Positions 46,797-58,653 of a DNA stretch of 64,000 bases are shown piece by piece (positions within the stretch are counted from its first letter, which is position 1; each line of letters starts with the position of its first letter). The stretch is from contig NZ_JAFFPT010000055.1 of NCBI RefSeq assembly GCF_016918785.1, positions 1 through 64,000 on the forward strand, written 5' to 3'. The stretch comes from Leptospira ainazelensis (GTDB lineage: Bacteria; Spirochaetota; Leptospiria; Leptospirales; Leptospiraceae). Both the position numbers and the translations under genes were made by a program. The notes under the pieces were generated by a model. The model worked only from the letters and a program-made list of their open reading frames with translations. It was not told where the DNA came from and did no database searches.

Positions 46797-47567
46797 TTAT
46801 ACGGCTACGAAGGATCGCATCGAAACCGATCGATTCTGAAAACTATGATGGATGAACTTCACCTTTTCTTCCGGCGTCATCGCTCCTAAGACATAGAAGA
46901 TCGGTTCCAAATGTTCCGTCGAAGGAGCGGCTAACGTTGCGATATCTCCCTTCTTCCGGAATTCTAAGATCGCCTTATCGTTTCTGGATTCAAGCGCTTG
47001 ACGAACAAACTCGTCAAACTCGATCGCCCAATCGGCGGGGGTCGCGTTCATATTGTGAAAGTCGGCTTTTCCCAGATTGTGAACGATATTTCCGCTTCCT
47101 ACGATCAAAGTTCCTTCTTCTCTCAGTTGTCTTAACTCTTTTCCTATCGTATATTGTTGTTCCGGACTGAGGCTCGCATCGATGCTCAATTGTACGACGG
47201 GAAAATTCGCTTTTTGAAAAAGAAAATAAAGAACTCCCCAACTTCCGTGATCGATTCCCCACTCGGACGTGGTTTGTACGGGAACGGATTTGACAAGTTC
47301 CTTCACTCGATCCGCCAACGCGGAATCTCCTTTCGGATGATATTGGATCGCATACAAAGCATCCGGAAATCCGTAAAAATCGTAAATTTGCTCCGGCGGG
47401 TCTGAAATGGTCACGTAAGTTCCTCTCGTCTTCCAATGCGCGGAAACGACGAGAATATTTTTGACACCTTCTAAGTTCGAACCGAAGGCTTCCAAACTGC
47501 GAGTGAACTCCGATGGGATCACGAGGTTCATGGGCGATCCGTGACCTAAGAATAGAACTGGATTCAT
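46797..47567 (-). CDS. DODA-type extradiol ring-cleavage dioxygenase
   Basis: The 256-residue enzyme matches YgiD/DODA: NPVLFLGHGSPMN (first metal His), VVSAHWKTRGTYVT, WGIDHGSWGVLYFLF, LIVGSGNIVHNLG and AAPSTEHLEPIFYVLGAM (His near the end). These proteins bind iron or zinc and open catechol rings such as DOPA; the natural substrate in bacteria is often unknown. I use the ATG at 47567, where the family starts; six codons lie before it in the open frame. Confidence 0.9.
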   Translation of the reverse strand: MNPVLFLGHGSPMNLVIPSEFTRSLEAFGSNLEGVKNILVVSAHWKTRGTYVTISDPPEQIYDFYGFPDALYAIQYHPKGDSALADRVKELVKSVPVQTTSEWGIDHGSWGVLYFLFQKANFPVVQLSIDASLSPEQQYTIGKELRQLREEGTLIVGSGNIVHNLGKADFHNMNATPADWAIEFDEFVRQALESRNDKAILEFRKKGDIATLAAPSTEHLEPIFYVLGAMTPEEKVKFIHHSFQNRSVSMRSFVAV

Positions 47568-47725
47568 GTTTTTATTTAGACACAATCCGCTTTAAAAAAG
47601 AAACACATATTCCAGCGAAATAAAAATAAGATCCTTGAAACCAGGCGACCCAAAAAAGACCGAAAACAATTTATTAACAACGCTACTTTCGGCGAAAATG
47701 TTCGAAAATTTTGGAACTCAGAAGT

Positions 47726-49054
47726 TTACTTTCTCAAGCCGTATCTCGCTTTTACGAGATTGATTTTCTTTTCCATTTCCGCCCAGAGAGATTCCTTGTT
47801 CGGATGAAAGGAGGCGAAAACTCCCTGACGAATCAAGTCGACGATCTCGTCCAAGGAGAAATCCAAAAATCTCCAGAGTTTAAAGTATTCGTAGGTAAGA
47901 TTTACGTTGAAGATCTCGGGATCGTCCGTGTTGATACTGAGTGGAAGCCCTTGATCGTAGTAATAACGAACCGGATGATTCTGTTCTTTGCGAACGTATT
48001 TTCCGGTAAACACGTTAGACGTCACACAGATCTCGATCGGAATGTGTTTTTCTCTGAGATAACGTACGAGTTCCGGATCTTGGATCGCGGAAGTTCCGTG
48101 TCCGATTCTTTCCGCCTTGAGAAGTTCCACCGCTTCCCAGATCGCCCAAGGCCCGTCGTCTTCTCCGGAGTGAGCGACCACACGAAGCCCGGCTTCTCTC
48201 GCTTTTTGAAATACTCCCTGATAATCTCTCGCCGGTCCCATTAGCTCCGCGCCTCCGAGTCCGATTCCGATCACTTCCGGATGTCTGAGCTTGAGAACAC
48301 GGTTGAGATTGTTCATCGCATTCTCGGGTCCGAAAGATCGGGAAACGTCGACTAACAAGCGTATGGTGATTCCGTCGTTTTCCTTCTCTTCCCGGATTCT
48401 GTTTACGAGATAGTCCACCATCTCGTCGAAGTCGAGTCCGTTCTGGATAAATTTGGATGGTGCGAAGAATACTTCGGTATAGACGATATTGTTCGCCCTC
48501 ATATATTCCGCGAGGCTTCCTACAAAGTAGGAAAAGTCGGCCGGTTCTTTGACGAGAGATTGGATAAAAAAGAATACTTGGATAAATCCGTTGAGATCCT
48601 TGAAGTTGAACTTCGCTTCGAACTCTTCGTCGGTTACGCTGACTCCATTCTTCGCCATGAGTTGTTTCATCGTGTCTTTGTTCACACAGGCTTCGAGATG
48701 AAGGTGGATTTCAGTCTTTGGAAGTTCTCGGAGAAAATTGATTACGTCTTGGTCGTCCGGTTTTTCTTTGGAGAGATCGCCGGATGGGAAAAGTCCCTTG
48801 ATCGGAACCGGTGTTTCTTGGGGAATTCCGACTGTAGGAACTCCTAAAATCCAGGACGGTGGATCCAAGACCTCGAGTTCCATGAGGCCTACGCGCTCGT
48901 TTAAGAGTTCGTTGATCTGTTTATCAAATGAGATCTGAAGGGAAGAAGAATAAGGACGGTCTGCGGGAAGTCTGGACTTGAGACGATTGAGTTCCGTTAC
49001 ATCTCGATCGATGATCCGGATTCTTTCTAAGATCTCTCCAAATGTTAGAGCCAC
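47726..49054 (-). CDS. add: Adenosine deaminase with N-terminal extension
   Basis: The 442-residue protein has a complete deaminase domain from about residue 107: LPKTEIHLHLEACV (zinc His pair), IGLGGAELMGP, VAHSGEDDGPWAIWEAVELLKAERIGHGT, and NTDDPEIFNVNLTYEY. It converts adenosine to inosine in purine salvage. The first about 105 residues are unusual: two helical stretches (EILERIRIIDRDVTELNRL, QINELLNERVGLMEL) then a Pro-rich linker. The dispersed element (48834-48844) encodes residues 71-74 in that linker. The start is a GTG. Confidence 0.9.
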   Translation of the reverse strand: MALTFGEILERIRIIDRDVTELNRLKSRLPADRPYSSSLQISFDKQINELLNERVGLMELEVLDPPSWILGVPTVGIPQETPVPIKGLFPSGDLSKEKPDDQDVINFLRELPKTEIHLHLEACVNKDTMKQLMAKNGVSVTDEEFEAKFNFKDLNGFIQVFFFIQSLVKEPADFSYFVGSLAEYMRANNIVYTEVFFAPSKFIQNGLDFDEMVDYLVNRIREEKENDGITIRLLVDVSRSFGPENAMNNLNRVLKLRHPEVIGIGLGGAELMGPARDYQGVFQKAREAGLRVVAHSGEDDGPWAIWEAVELLKAERIGHGTSAIQDPELVRYLREKHIPIEICVTSNVFTGKYVRKEQNHPVRYYYDQGLPLSINTDDPEIFNVNLTYEYFKLWRFLDFSLDEIVDLIRQGVFASFHPNKESLWAEMEKKINLVKARYGLRK

Positions 49055-49668
49055 TAAGGCAAAATATATTTCCTATCAAAAGATTTCAATTCTGAATTGA
49101 AAGAGGGAGTTCCCGCATTTGTTTCGTTCCAAGAGGAATTAGCGGTCGATACTCTGGTTTTGGTCTTTGAGAAGGAGTTCCTACTTTTACCGTGTTCTTT
49201 GAGTTTGGTTCGACTTCTTCGAAATTCGCGGGGGGTTTTCCAGCACTTTTTCTGTCTCAAGACGGATTCTCCCGCGATCAGGAACGGCTTTCCTCTGAAA
49301 GAAAAGAAGGAGTTCCTACTTTTTCAACGAGACATTCTGTTCGAGTTGGGCCCTCTTCTTCGAAATTCGGAGGAGATCCCGCATTCCTTCCGTTTCCAAA
49401 ACATTGCTTCGATCTTTTTCAACCCGCAAGGGACATGAAAGGCTTGGTCCGAAGGACCGAGCGGGACTCCGCGAGCCTGGAATGGCCCGGTCCTGCGAAT
49501 CCACCGTAGGAACTCCTTTTTTTTTCCGTTGAATCCTTCTCTTTCGGTGCAGACGCAGGATGCGGCCGAAAAATTCCGCGGGAGTTCCCGCATTTTTCCC
49601 ATCTTCGAACCAATTTCCAGCTCAGGAAAATTCAAAATCTGCCGAAGTTTAAGAATGCACCGGGGGTT
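49055..49668. repeat. Element-rich divergent intergenic region
   Basis: This 614-bp gap between add and the aminotransferase gene has five exact copies of the dispersed element: complements of GCGGGAACTCC at 49107 and 49581, complements of GTAGGAACTCC at 49174 and 49309, and GTAGGAACTCC at 49505. A variant (GGAGATCCCGC) lies near 49372. Two related stretches with CTTCTTCGAAATTCG occur near 49213 and 49348. Several frames stay open for over 100 codons but look like by-products of the repeats. The promoters of both neighbours must lie here. Confidence 0.65.
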
Positions 49669-50877
49669 ATGTCCGATATGATCACAGCTCGCAAAACGTT
49701 TCTTCCATTCGCGCTTCCTTCCATCTCGGAAAGGGCAATCGAAGAAGTCTCCTCTGTCCTTCGTTCCGGTTGGATTACCTCCGGACCTAAAGTCAAAGAA
49801 TTCGAGGAAGAATTTGCCCGTTTTACCGGCGCCGATTACGCTCTTGCTCTGAACTCCGCAACCGCGGGGCTTCATCTCGCGCTCGAAGCCATCGGTATGA
49901 GTCGCGGTGACGCCGCCATCTGCCCTGCCGTTACTTTCACCGCGACTGCGGAAGTCATCTGCTATTTCGACGCAGAGCCGATCCTCACCGACGTCGACCC
50001 GATCTTCAACCTCATGACTCCAGAAACTCTCCGCTCCACGATCGAGAGAGAATGTATTTATCAAAACGGTTCTCTTCTCCATAAAAAAACCGGTAAAACC
50101 GTGAGAGCGATCCTTCCCGTCCATCTAGCAGGCGTTATCTGCGACATGGAAGGAATTTTGGAGATCGCAAAAGAATATCACCTTTATGTAATAGAAGACG
50201 CTGCCCACGCATTCCCCGCAGTTCACAAAGGAAGAAAGATCGGAACCTTCGGAGATTTTACGGTCTTCAGTTTTTACGCGACAAAGGGAATCACAACCGG
50301 AGAAGGAGGAATGGTCACCACCAATCATTCCCACTTCGCCGAAAGAATCAAACTCATGCGTCTTCACGGAATCAACCGTGAAACCTACGATCGTCCCGGT
50401 TGGTATTACGAAGTCGTCTCCCCCGGTTTTAAATACAACATGACCGACGTCGCCGCGGCGCTGGGAATCGTCCAACTTTCCGAAGCAGACGACCTCTGGA
50501 AAAGAAGAATCGAAATCGCCGAATTATACAAAAAAGAATTCGCCGACCTTCCCTTTCTTCATCTCCCCCTTTCCGCTCCGGACGGAGAACATTCTTGGCA
50601 TCTCTTCCGTGTGGAGGTGGATCGCGCTTCCTCCAAAATCGATCGGGACATCTTCGCTTCTGAATTAAAAAAACGGAATATAGGTTCCAGCCTTCATTTT
50701 ATTCCTCTTTTTGAACATCCTTTTTACAACGCACGTTTCGAATATAAGAAGGAACACTTCCCGAATTCGAACGCGATGTATTCCAGATCCCTTTCACTTC
50801 CTCTCTTCCCGGGCATGAAGGAAGAGGATATCCGGGACGTCGTCAAAGCGGTCAAAGAAATCTTCAACGGGATCTAA
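49669..50877 (+). CDS. DegT/DnrJ/EryC1/StrS-family sugar aminotransferase
   Basis: The 402-residue PLP enzyme has VLRSGWITSGPKVKEFEEEFARFTGADYALALNSATAGL, the cofactor Asp in VIEDAAHAFPA, the Schiff-base Lys in FSFYATKGITTGEGGM, and NMTDVAAALGIVQL. The family makes amino sugars on nucleotide-linked intermediates for lipopolysaccharide or glycans. The exact substrate cannot be told; no oxidoreductase or formyltransferase partner is adjacent. GGGGG precedes the ATG closely. It overlaps the convergent hydrolase gene by four bases. Confidence 0.9.
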   Translation: MSDMITARKTFLPFALPSISERAIEEVSSVLRSGWITSGPKVKEFEEEFARFTGADYALALNSATAGLHLALEAIGMSRGDAAICPAVTFTATAEVICYFDAEPILTDVDPIFNLMTPETLRSTIERECIYQNGSLLHKKTGKTVRAILPVHLAGVICDMEGILEIAKEYHLYVIEDAAHAFPAVHKGRKIGTFGDFTVFSFYATKGITTGEGGMVTTNHSHFAERIKLMRLHGINRETYDRPGWYYEVVSPGFKYNMTDVAAALGIVQLSEADDLWKRRIEIAELYKKEFADLPFLHLPLSAPDGEHSWHLFRVEVDRASSKIDRDIFASELKKRNIGSSLHFIPLFEHPFYNARFEYKKEHFPNSNAMYSRSLSLPLFPGMKEEDIRDVVKAVKEIFNGI

Positions 50878-51737
50878 TCCAGATATCGATTGATCTCCAA
50901 TGAAAGTTCATCCGGCCTCTCCATGTGAATCGCATGTTTTGCGCCGGTTATAAAAACGAGTTTACTTTTTTTTATGTAAGAATGGAGTTTTTTCGTCATA
51001 GACGCGTCCGTGATCGGATCGTCTTTCCCCGAAACGATCAACGCGGGAATTTTGATTTCTCCTAATTTTTTTCCTAAGAAAATCTCCTCTTCTCTCTCCA
51101 AAGTGTTGATCGTCAAAAACTGATTCGGGAGTTCGTTCCAGGATTGAATCAACGCTTTTCTCGCGATTCTTCCGGGCAATTCCGGGGTTTCGTAATAAAG
51201 CGCCTCTATGAGTTTTAACATATCCTCTTCCGTTTTCGGAAACAATAGTTCCTTCATCTCGTCCCTTTTCGGATGAGGAATTCCCCCCGGAGCGATCAAG
51301 ACCAACTTTGAAATTCTTTTCTCCCGGTCTCTGAGAGCGATGTGCATCGCGATCAAAGCTCCCATCGAATGTCCGCCTAACACAAGATTTTTGAGATCCA
51401 ATTTACGGATCGCTTCATAGATCAGATCTCCGAACACATCCACTTGATAGAGATATTTCAGATCGGGAAGTTTACTCTTTCCGAAGCCCGGAATATCGGG
51501 GATAAGAATCCGGTAATCCTGTCGAATTTTGGGGGCAAGTCTTCGTAGTCCGGTCGCGGAATCCAAAAGTCCGTGGATCAAAAGAATCGTCTTCTCTTTC
51601 TCTCCGTTCTTCTCCAGAAAATAAACCGAGTTTCCGCCCGTCTCCACTTCGAGCTCCCGAAAACCGAGAACCTCTTTCATGTATTTTCTTTTTTTCCAAT
51701 TGTAATAAGTGAGAAAGAAACTAAACAATGATTTCAT
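50874..51737 (-). CDS. Alpha/beta hydrolase
   Basis: The 287-residue protein has the hydrolase core: ILLIHGLLDSATGLRRL (oxyanion), VLGGHSMGALIAMHIAL (nucleophile Ser about 122), ALIVSGKDDPITDASM (acid) and ITGAKHAIHMERPDEL (His). The basic and aromatic N-terminus (KSLFSFFLTYYNWKKRKYMKE) could place it at the membrane. The closest type is a monoacylglycerol-lipase or esterase-like enzyme; the substrate is open. Confidence 0.85.
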   Translation of the reverse strand: MKSLFSFFLTYYNWKKRKYMKEVLGFRELEVETGGNSVYFLEKNGEKEKTILLIHGLLDSATGLRRLAPKIRQDYRILIPDIPGFGKSKLPDLKYLYQVDVFGDLIYEAIRKLDLKNLVLGGHSMGALIAMHIALRDREKRISKLVLIAPGGIPHPKRDEMKELLFPKTEEDMLKLIEALYYETPELPGRIARKALIQSWNELPNQFLTINTLEREEEIFLGKKLGEIKIPALIVSGKDDPITDASMTKKLHSYIKKSKLVFITGAKHAIHMERPDELSLEINRYLD

Positions 51738-52012
51738 AAAAGCCGATTCTTAATTTTAGAATTGTCTTTTGATTCCATTTCAATCCGATGATTTTAATCT
51801 TTTCGGATCGGAATGGATTTCTTGGAAGACATTTAAAACAAAAATTCCATCCTCTTCCTCGTTGTAAATCCTTCCACCGCCGAGATTCCGGAATTAGTTC
51901 TTGCAAAGAATCGGAATCGACCGAAATTCAATTTAGATTCGGAAGCGGCGAAGACGTCTGAGCTTTTTGTCAACCGACTCTAAGGTATAAGACCTATTGA
52001 ACTGGAATCAGA

Positions 52013-54334
<2,322 letters not shown>

Positions 54335-54387
54335 GAATGATTTTTTGGTAAATTAGGGATCTTCTTAGAGGTAAGAATCTAAGTCCG

Positions 54388-55899
54388 ATGGAATCTAAGC
54401 ATACATCAGTACTCGTTATAGACGACGAATCGGATATTCGCACGGTTCTTGAAAGAGTCATCTCCAGAGAAGGATATCATGTCTTTCTCGCCAAAGACTA
54501 CGACTCCGCTATCGAAATCATTCGTAATCACGATATAGACGTCGTCATTTCGGATATCGTTATGAACGGAAAAAACGGAATCGAAGTCACGAAAGAAATC
54601 CGAAAGATCAACGAGAACATTCCCGTCATTTTGATGACCGGGAACCCGGACCTCACTACCGCAGAAGAAGCGGTTAGAAACCGCGCTTTCGATTACATCT
54701 CAAAACCCATCCGAAGAACTAACATTCTGGAAGTTTTGGAAAAAGCCAGTATCGAAAAAGAATCCAGGGACAAACATACAGAATCCCTAATCCAGTCGAC
54801 AACCGAAAATACAAAACTTGCGCAAAGAGCAAAAGATCTTTATTTACAAAATTATAATATTCTTAACGCCACTAGCGACTGCGTCATCACCCTAAACCAG
54901 GATCTGAAATTTTCAGGCTTCAATCAAGCCGCGCTAAACGCATTCGGTTATACGGAAGAGGAAATCCTCGGCAAACATATCAGCGTTCTGATTCCTCCCG
55001 GAAAAGAAAGTCTTTATATGGAAAAGGTCGCGTTGTTATTAAAACGAAAAGGAAAAAAACAGATCGCAAGAATCAGTCATTCCGATCTAAAGAGCAAAAG
55101 CGGCGAAGTCAGAACCTACGACATATCGGTTTGTTATTACGACGTGGAAGGCCAGACGTATTACACCGGAATCGCCCGGGACATCACCAACAAACTTTTG
55201 ATCTCCGAAAAGCTGATTGATGCGGAAAGAAGAGCCTTCCTTTCCACGCTCGCCTCCAGTATCGGACATGAAATCAATAATTCGCTTACGGCGATTCAAG
55301 GTCATATCGAAATTGCAAAACTACCCGATTCGACGGACTCAACCCGCCAAAAGGCGATCCAGATCACATGGGGGCAATTGATCAAATTAAAAACTCTCAC
55401 GAATAATCTTCTTCAACTTGGAAAACCCGGCGAGAGTCTAAAAAAACATTCGGAACCGATCAATCTCAACGAGTCGGTGGAAAGCGTCATCGACGTTTTT
55501 CAAAAAACCTCTCGATTAAAAAACTGTCAGATCCATTTCAAACCGGAATCTACTCCCGTTTTGGTCGAATCGAATCAGGATCAACTTTCTCTTTTGTTGT
55601 CGAACATCATGTTGAATTCCGCGGACGCCACCGGCAACCGAGGCAATATTACGATTTCAGTACATATTAGAAATCATCATCCGATTGTTTCGATCCTAGA
55701 TGATGGAATCGGAATGAACGAAGAAGTGATTCAAAAAATATATCAGCCTTACTTTACAACCAAGGGAATCGGAAAAGGAACCGGCTTAGGAATGTTCGTC
55801 GCAAAAGAAATCGCCGATCAATACGGAATCAGAATCGAAATCGAATCGGAACCGAACTCAGGAACCGAATTTCGTTTGGTCTTCCCGGACAAGGTATAA
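54388..55899 (+). CDS. Receiver-PAS-histidine kinase hybrid
   Basis: The 503-residue protein begins with a receiver domain (about residues 5-120; acidic pocket VIDDESD, phospho-Asp56 in ISDIVMNG, Lys in DYISKPI), then a PAS domain (about 150-275), then a HisKA/HATPase pair (SSIGHEINNSLTAIQGHIEIA with His294, SILDDGIGMN, GTGLGMFVAKEIA). It lacks a DNA-binding output, so it relays signals from one kinase to another. It lies 53 bp after the PAS kinase gene and is likely its direct target. Confidence 0.92.
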   Translation: MESKHTSVLVIDDESDIRTVLERVISREGYHVFLAKDYDSAIEIIRNHDIDVVISDIVMNGKNGIEVTKEIRKINENIPVILMTGNPDLTTAEEAVRNRAFDYISKPIRRTNILEVLEKASIEKESRDKHTESLIQSTTENTKLAQRAKDLYLQNYNILNATSDCVITLNQDLKFSGFNQAALNAFGYTEEEILGKHISVLIPPGKESLYMEKVALLLKRKGKKQIARISHSDLKSKSGEVRTYDISVCYYDVEGQTYYTGIARDITNKLLISEKLIDAERRAFLSTLASSIGHEINNSLTAIQGHIEIAKLPDSTDSTRQKAIQITWGQLIKLKTLTNNLLQLGKPGESLKKHSEPINLNESVESVIDVFQKTSRLKNCQIHFKPESTPVLVESNQDQLSLLLSNIMLNSADATGNRGNITISVHIRNHHPIVSILDDGIGMNEEVIQKIYQPYFTTKGIGKGTGLGMFVAKEIADQYGIRIEIESEPNSGTEFRLVFPDKV

Positions 55900-55906
55900 A
55901 AAAATC

Positions 55907-56899
55907 ATGAACGCTTCCGTTTCGCTCACCGATAGAGAGTTTAAATTTTTAGAACTCCCCGGAAAAACCCCGCAAAAAATCACGCCGATCACCTTAGAAG
56001 CCTCGGAAAGAAAGTATTTTCGAGTTCAGTATTCGGATCAAACTCTGATACTTTGCAAAGACGTTCGATTTCAACACGACTTCGTTGAAATCGCGGATTT
56101 CCTAAGTCATCATAATTTTACAGTTCCGGAGATACTCAAAAAGGATCTGATTCATTATTTGATTCTGACGACGGACGGAGGAGAGAAAGATCTTACCTCG
56201 ATTACTGACGACGTTGAATACAGGGACTGGCTTGTTAAATCGTTGGAGATTCTCGTAAAACTTCAAAAAACGGATCCTATGCCCCCCGTGAGTTCAAGGG
56301 AATTCGACGTCGAAAAATTTCATTTCGAAAGTGAATTCACATATTTTAATTATCTAAAATTCCAGAAACAATTCCAACTTCAGACTCAATTGAGAAGCGA
56401 AGTGAAAATTTTTATCGAAGAGTGTTCCGCGTATTTGGCGGAATATCCGGTAAAAGTTTTCTGCCACAGAGACTTTCACGGACGTAATCTCCTGATCAAT
56501 TCTCAAAACGAAATTTGTATGATCGACTTTCAGGACGCGAGAATGGGAACTCCTTTCTACGATCTCGCCAGCATTCTCTACGATGCATATAGGCCGATTC
56601 CTTTTGCGATGCGACAGGGACTCTATCAACTTTTTATAAAGTTAGGCGAACAGAATTTTCCCCGTTCAAAAGAGTGTTATTATCTTCAGTGTCTTCAACG
56701 TTCCTACAAAGCTCTCGGTTCTTATTTCTATCTGGTGGCCGATAAGAAGATGGATAAATATAGGGAGAGTATTCTCGGTTGTTTGGATAATCTCACTGAA
56801 ATCGTTCAAGCGGGTTTATTTCCGGATCAGCTTTTTGTTTTTTTTCATCTTCTCAAAGAAGAACTTTTGTCGAATTATTCTTTTATTAAAAACAAGTAA
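55907..56899 (+). CDS. AmgK-like MurNAc/GlcNAc kinase (aminoglycoside-phosphotransferase fold)
   Basis: The 330-residue protein has the APH kinase fold: RKYFRVQYSDQTLILCKD near the N-lobe, catalytic loop VFCHRDFHGRNLLINSQNEI and metal site MIDFQDARMGTPFYDLASIL. This DFQDARMG signature is that of AmgK, an anomeric sugar kinase for N-acetylmuramic acid. The next gene encodes a MurU-like nucleotidyltransferase, the partner that makes UDP-MurNAc in the recycling route. It begins seven bases after the hybrid kinase stop. Activity on MurNAc is inference from the pair. Confidence 0.82.
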   Translation: MNASVSLTDREFKFLELPGKTPQKITPITLEASERKYFRVQYSDQTLILCKDVRFQHDFVEIADFLSHHNFTVPEILKKDLIHYLILTTDGGEKDLTSITDDVEYRDWLVKSLEILVKLQKTDPMPPVSSREFDVEKFHFESEFTYFNYLKFQKQFQLQTQLRSEVKIFIEECSAYLAEYPVKVFCHRDFHGRNLLINSQNEICMIDFQDARMGTPFYDLASILYDAYRPIPFAMRQGLYQLFIKLGEQNFPRSKECYYLQCLQRSYKALGSYFYLVADKKMDKYRESILGCLDNLTEIVQAGLFPDQLFVFFHLLKEELLSNYSFIKNK

Positions 56900-56913
56900 A
56901 CGGGAAGTCTTCT

Positions 56914-57633
56914 TTGAAATTTTTCATACCAGCCGCCGGTTTCGGAACCAGGATGAAAGAACTCACCCAAAATCTTCCGAAACCGTTACTTCCGGTTCAC
57001 GGGATTCCGTTGATCTACTATGCGCTTTTTCAAGCCTGGATTCAAAATGCGGAAGGAGCCGTGATCAATCTTCACTATGAAGGAAAAAAGATCCTAAAAA
57101 CTCTGGAGAGATTTTCTCTTTTTCCTTTGATCTTTTCCGAAGAGAAAAAGGAAATTTTAGGAACCGCCGGAGGAATTCGAACCGGTCTGGAAAGAGCCGG
57201 ATGGATGGGAGAAACGATCGGAATCATCAATCCGGATTTTCTTTACTTTCCCCATCAAGGTTTTTCGCTTCCGACAACTTTAAAAAACGACGACTGCCTT
57301 CTTTACTTACTTCCTCAACCGGATTCGGCGAATTACACGGGACTCGGTTTAGAAAACGGGAAGATCCGTTATGGTCATGGGAATCTGTTTTATATCGGAA
57401 TTTCGATTTTGAATAGTTCAGTTTTAAAAAATGTGACTCCCGAAACTTTCGCGGATCTCTCCGATAACTTTAGAGAATTGTCCGAAAAACAAAGATTAGG
57501 CGGAGTTTTATTTCCCGGAGAAGCAATGGATTTAGGAGAAAAAGAATATTATCTTTCCCTAAAGGATCTGGATTTTTCTCAAAGGATGGATTCTCGATGG
57601 AAAGAATTTTTAAAACTCTGCAATCTTGTTTAG
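56914..57633 (+). CDS. MurU-like sugar-1-phosphate nucleotidyltransferase
   Basis: The 239-residue enzyme has the nucleotidyltransferase motif FIPAAGFGTRMKELTQNLPKPLLPVHG, then ILGTAGGIRTGLER and a DF-type metal site in GIINPDFLYF, where many relatives have a second acid. The size and start agree with MurU, which makes UDP-MurNAc from MurNAc-1-phosphate. It begins at a TTG, with GGGAAG upstream and 14 bases after the kinase gene, and ends the four-gene operon. Confidence 0.83.
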   Translation: MKFFIPAAGFGTRMKELTQNLPKPLLPVHGIPLIYYALFQAWIQNAEGAVINLHYEGKKILKTLERFSLFPLIFSEEKKEILGTAGGIRTGLERAGWMGETIGIINPDFLYFPHQGFSLPTTLKNDDCLLYLLPQPDSANYTGLGLENGKIRYGHGNLFYIGISILNSSVLKNVTPETFADLSDNFRELSEKQRLGGVLFPGEAMDLGEKEYYLSLKDLDFSQRMDSRWKEFLKLCNLV

Positions 57634-57765
57634 AATTTGTGTAGAAAATCATCTACCTTGCGCGGCAAACTCGTTATAAGTCGCAGGAGTTCCCGCAAAT
57701 TACGTCTCTCCCACGGTTTCATTGGAGTTCCTACATACTGGAAGTTTTTCGGGAAAATCTCTTGA
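57634..57765. repeat. Two dispersed elements in a convergent gap
   Basis: Complements of GCGGGAACTCC (57686-57696) and GTAGGAACTCC (57724-57734) lie between the murU-like gene and the convergent gene at 57766, 38 bases apart. No gene is present. Confidence 0.65.
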
Positions 57766-58653
57766 TTAAAGATATGAAGAAAGGCACCAAGCGCAGATTC
57801 CGTTTCCAACTCGAATCGGTTCCGGAAGGTTTTTGAGCTGAATATCTTTTGGAATTTCGGAAAAGAAAATCCGATCGTCCACGGTTCTTCCACAATAACT
57901 ACAGTGGCTCGTTTTCCAGGGTAATTCGGCTTCTTCGTGCAAATCCTTCGGGAATGGAAAAATCTCTTCGTCGTTTAGAATTTTCTTTCGTATACTTCTG
58001 TATTCTTCTCCGAATGGAATTTCTAAACGAGAAGTTTGCACATCCGGTCCCGAACCGATTCTTAAGAGTTCAGGTTTTAATCCGGTTTCTCTAAGCATCA
58101 AAATTGAAAGGGCCAACCCGATGTCCCTTCCTTCGGAATCTTCGGGATAAAGATCGTAGTATTCCATCAAATTCTTAAATTCCATAGCCGCCGCGAGATA
58201 TTTTCGGAGACGTTCTTCCACAAATGGAATCATTTTAGAATTGTGTAATACTTCTGCGGCCATGCCGGTATCGTTGTGATGAATCGTTACTTTTAGAAAA
58301 AGGCCTTTCTCTTTTAAAGAATTTCTGACGGTCTGCGCATCGAAAGTATTTAAGAATTTTCTAAATTCTTCTTCGTTTGAATCGTATTCAATTTCATCCA
58401 GAGAATTTAGGCCTTTTTCCGAAGCGAATATTTCTCTGAGATTGGATGTAGCAGACCGGAGGAGCATTTCCTGAATCACTGAATAGACGACCGGTGTAAG
58501 ATCGGTCTTATTATAATTTTCGAGGCAGAGTTTGAGGAACTTCTCAAGATTTTGACGGAAACAATCGTTGAGAATATATCCGGTAAGTTCGATTCTTTTG
58601 CCGGCCTCGATCGCTCTGAGGAGGCGGGTCCATCTTTTAAATTCTTGATCCAT
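57766..58653 (-). CDS. Hypothetical protein with C-terminal zinc-ribbon-like motif
   Basis: The 295-residue product is mostly helical and acidic. Residues about 85-175 contain a beta-strand segment KGLFLKVTIHHNDTGMAAEVLHNSKMIPFVEERLRKYL that looks like a ligand- or regulator-binding domain. The C-terminus holds SHCSYCGRTVDDRIFF and, 30 residues on, GICAWCLSSY, two CxxC pairs that could bind zinc. No catalytic motif or known family is recognised. Confidence 0.7.
   Translation of the reverse strand: MDQEFKRWTRLLRAIEAGKRIELTGYILNDCFRQNLEKFLKLCLENYNKTDLTPVVYSVIQEMLLRSATSNLREIFASEKGLNSLDEIEYDSNEEEFRKFLNTFDAQTVRNSLKEKGLFLKVTIHHNDTGMAAEVLHNSKMIPFVEERLRKYLAAAMEFKNLMEYYDLYPEDSEGRDIGLALSILMLRETGLKPELLRIGSGPDVQTSRLEIPFGEEYRSIRKKILNDEEIFPFPKDLHEEAELPWKTSHCSYCGRTVDDRIFFSEIPKDIQLKNLPEPIRVGNGICAWCLSSYL

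Noticed and set aside
49097..49509. Overlapping frames of over 100 codons in the add/aminotransferase gap
   Set aside because: They run through several copies of the dispersed element, give low-complexity proteins and have no start signals.
49669..50877. Specific naming as GnnB or another defined amino-sugar transaminase
   Set aside because: The PLP motifs are shared by the whole DegT family and no partner gene is adjacent to set the substrate.
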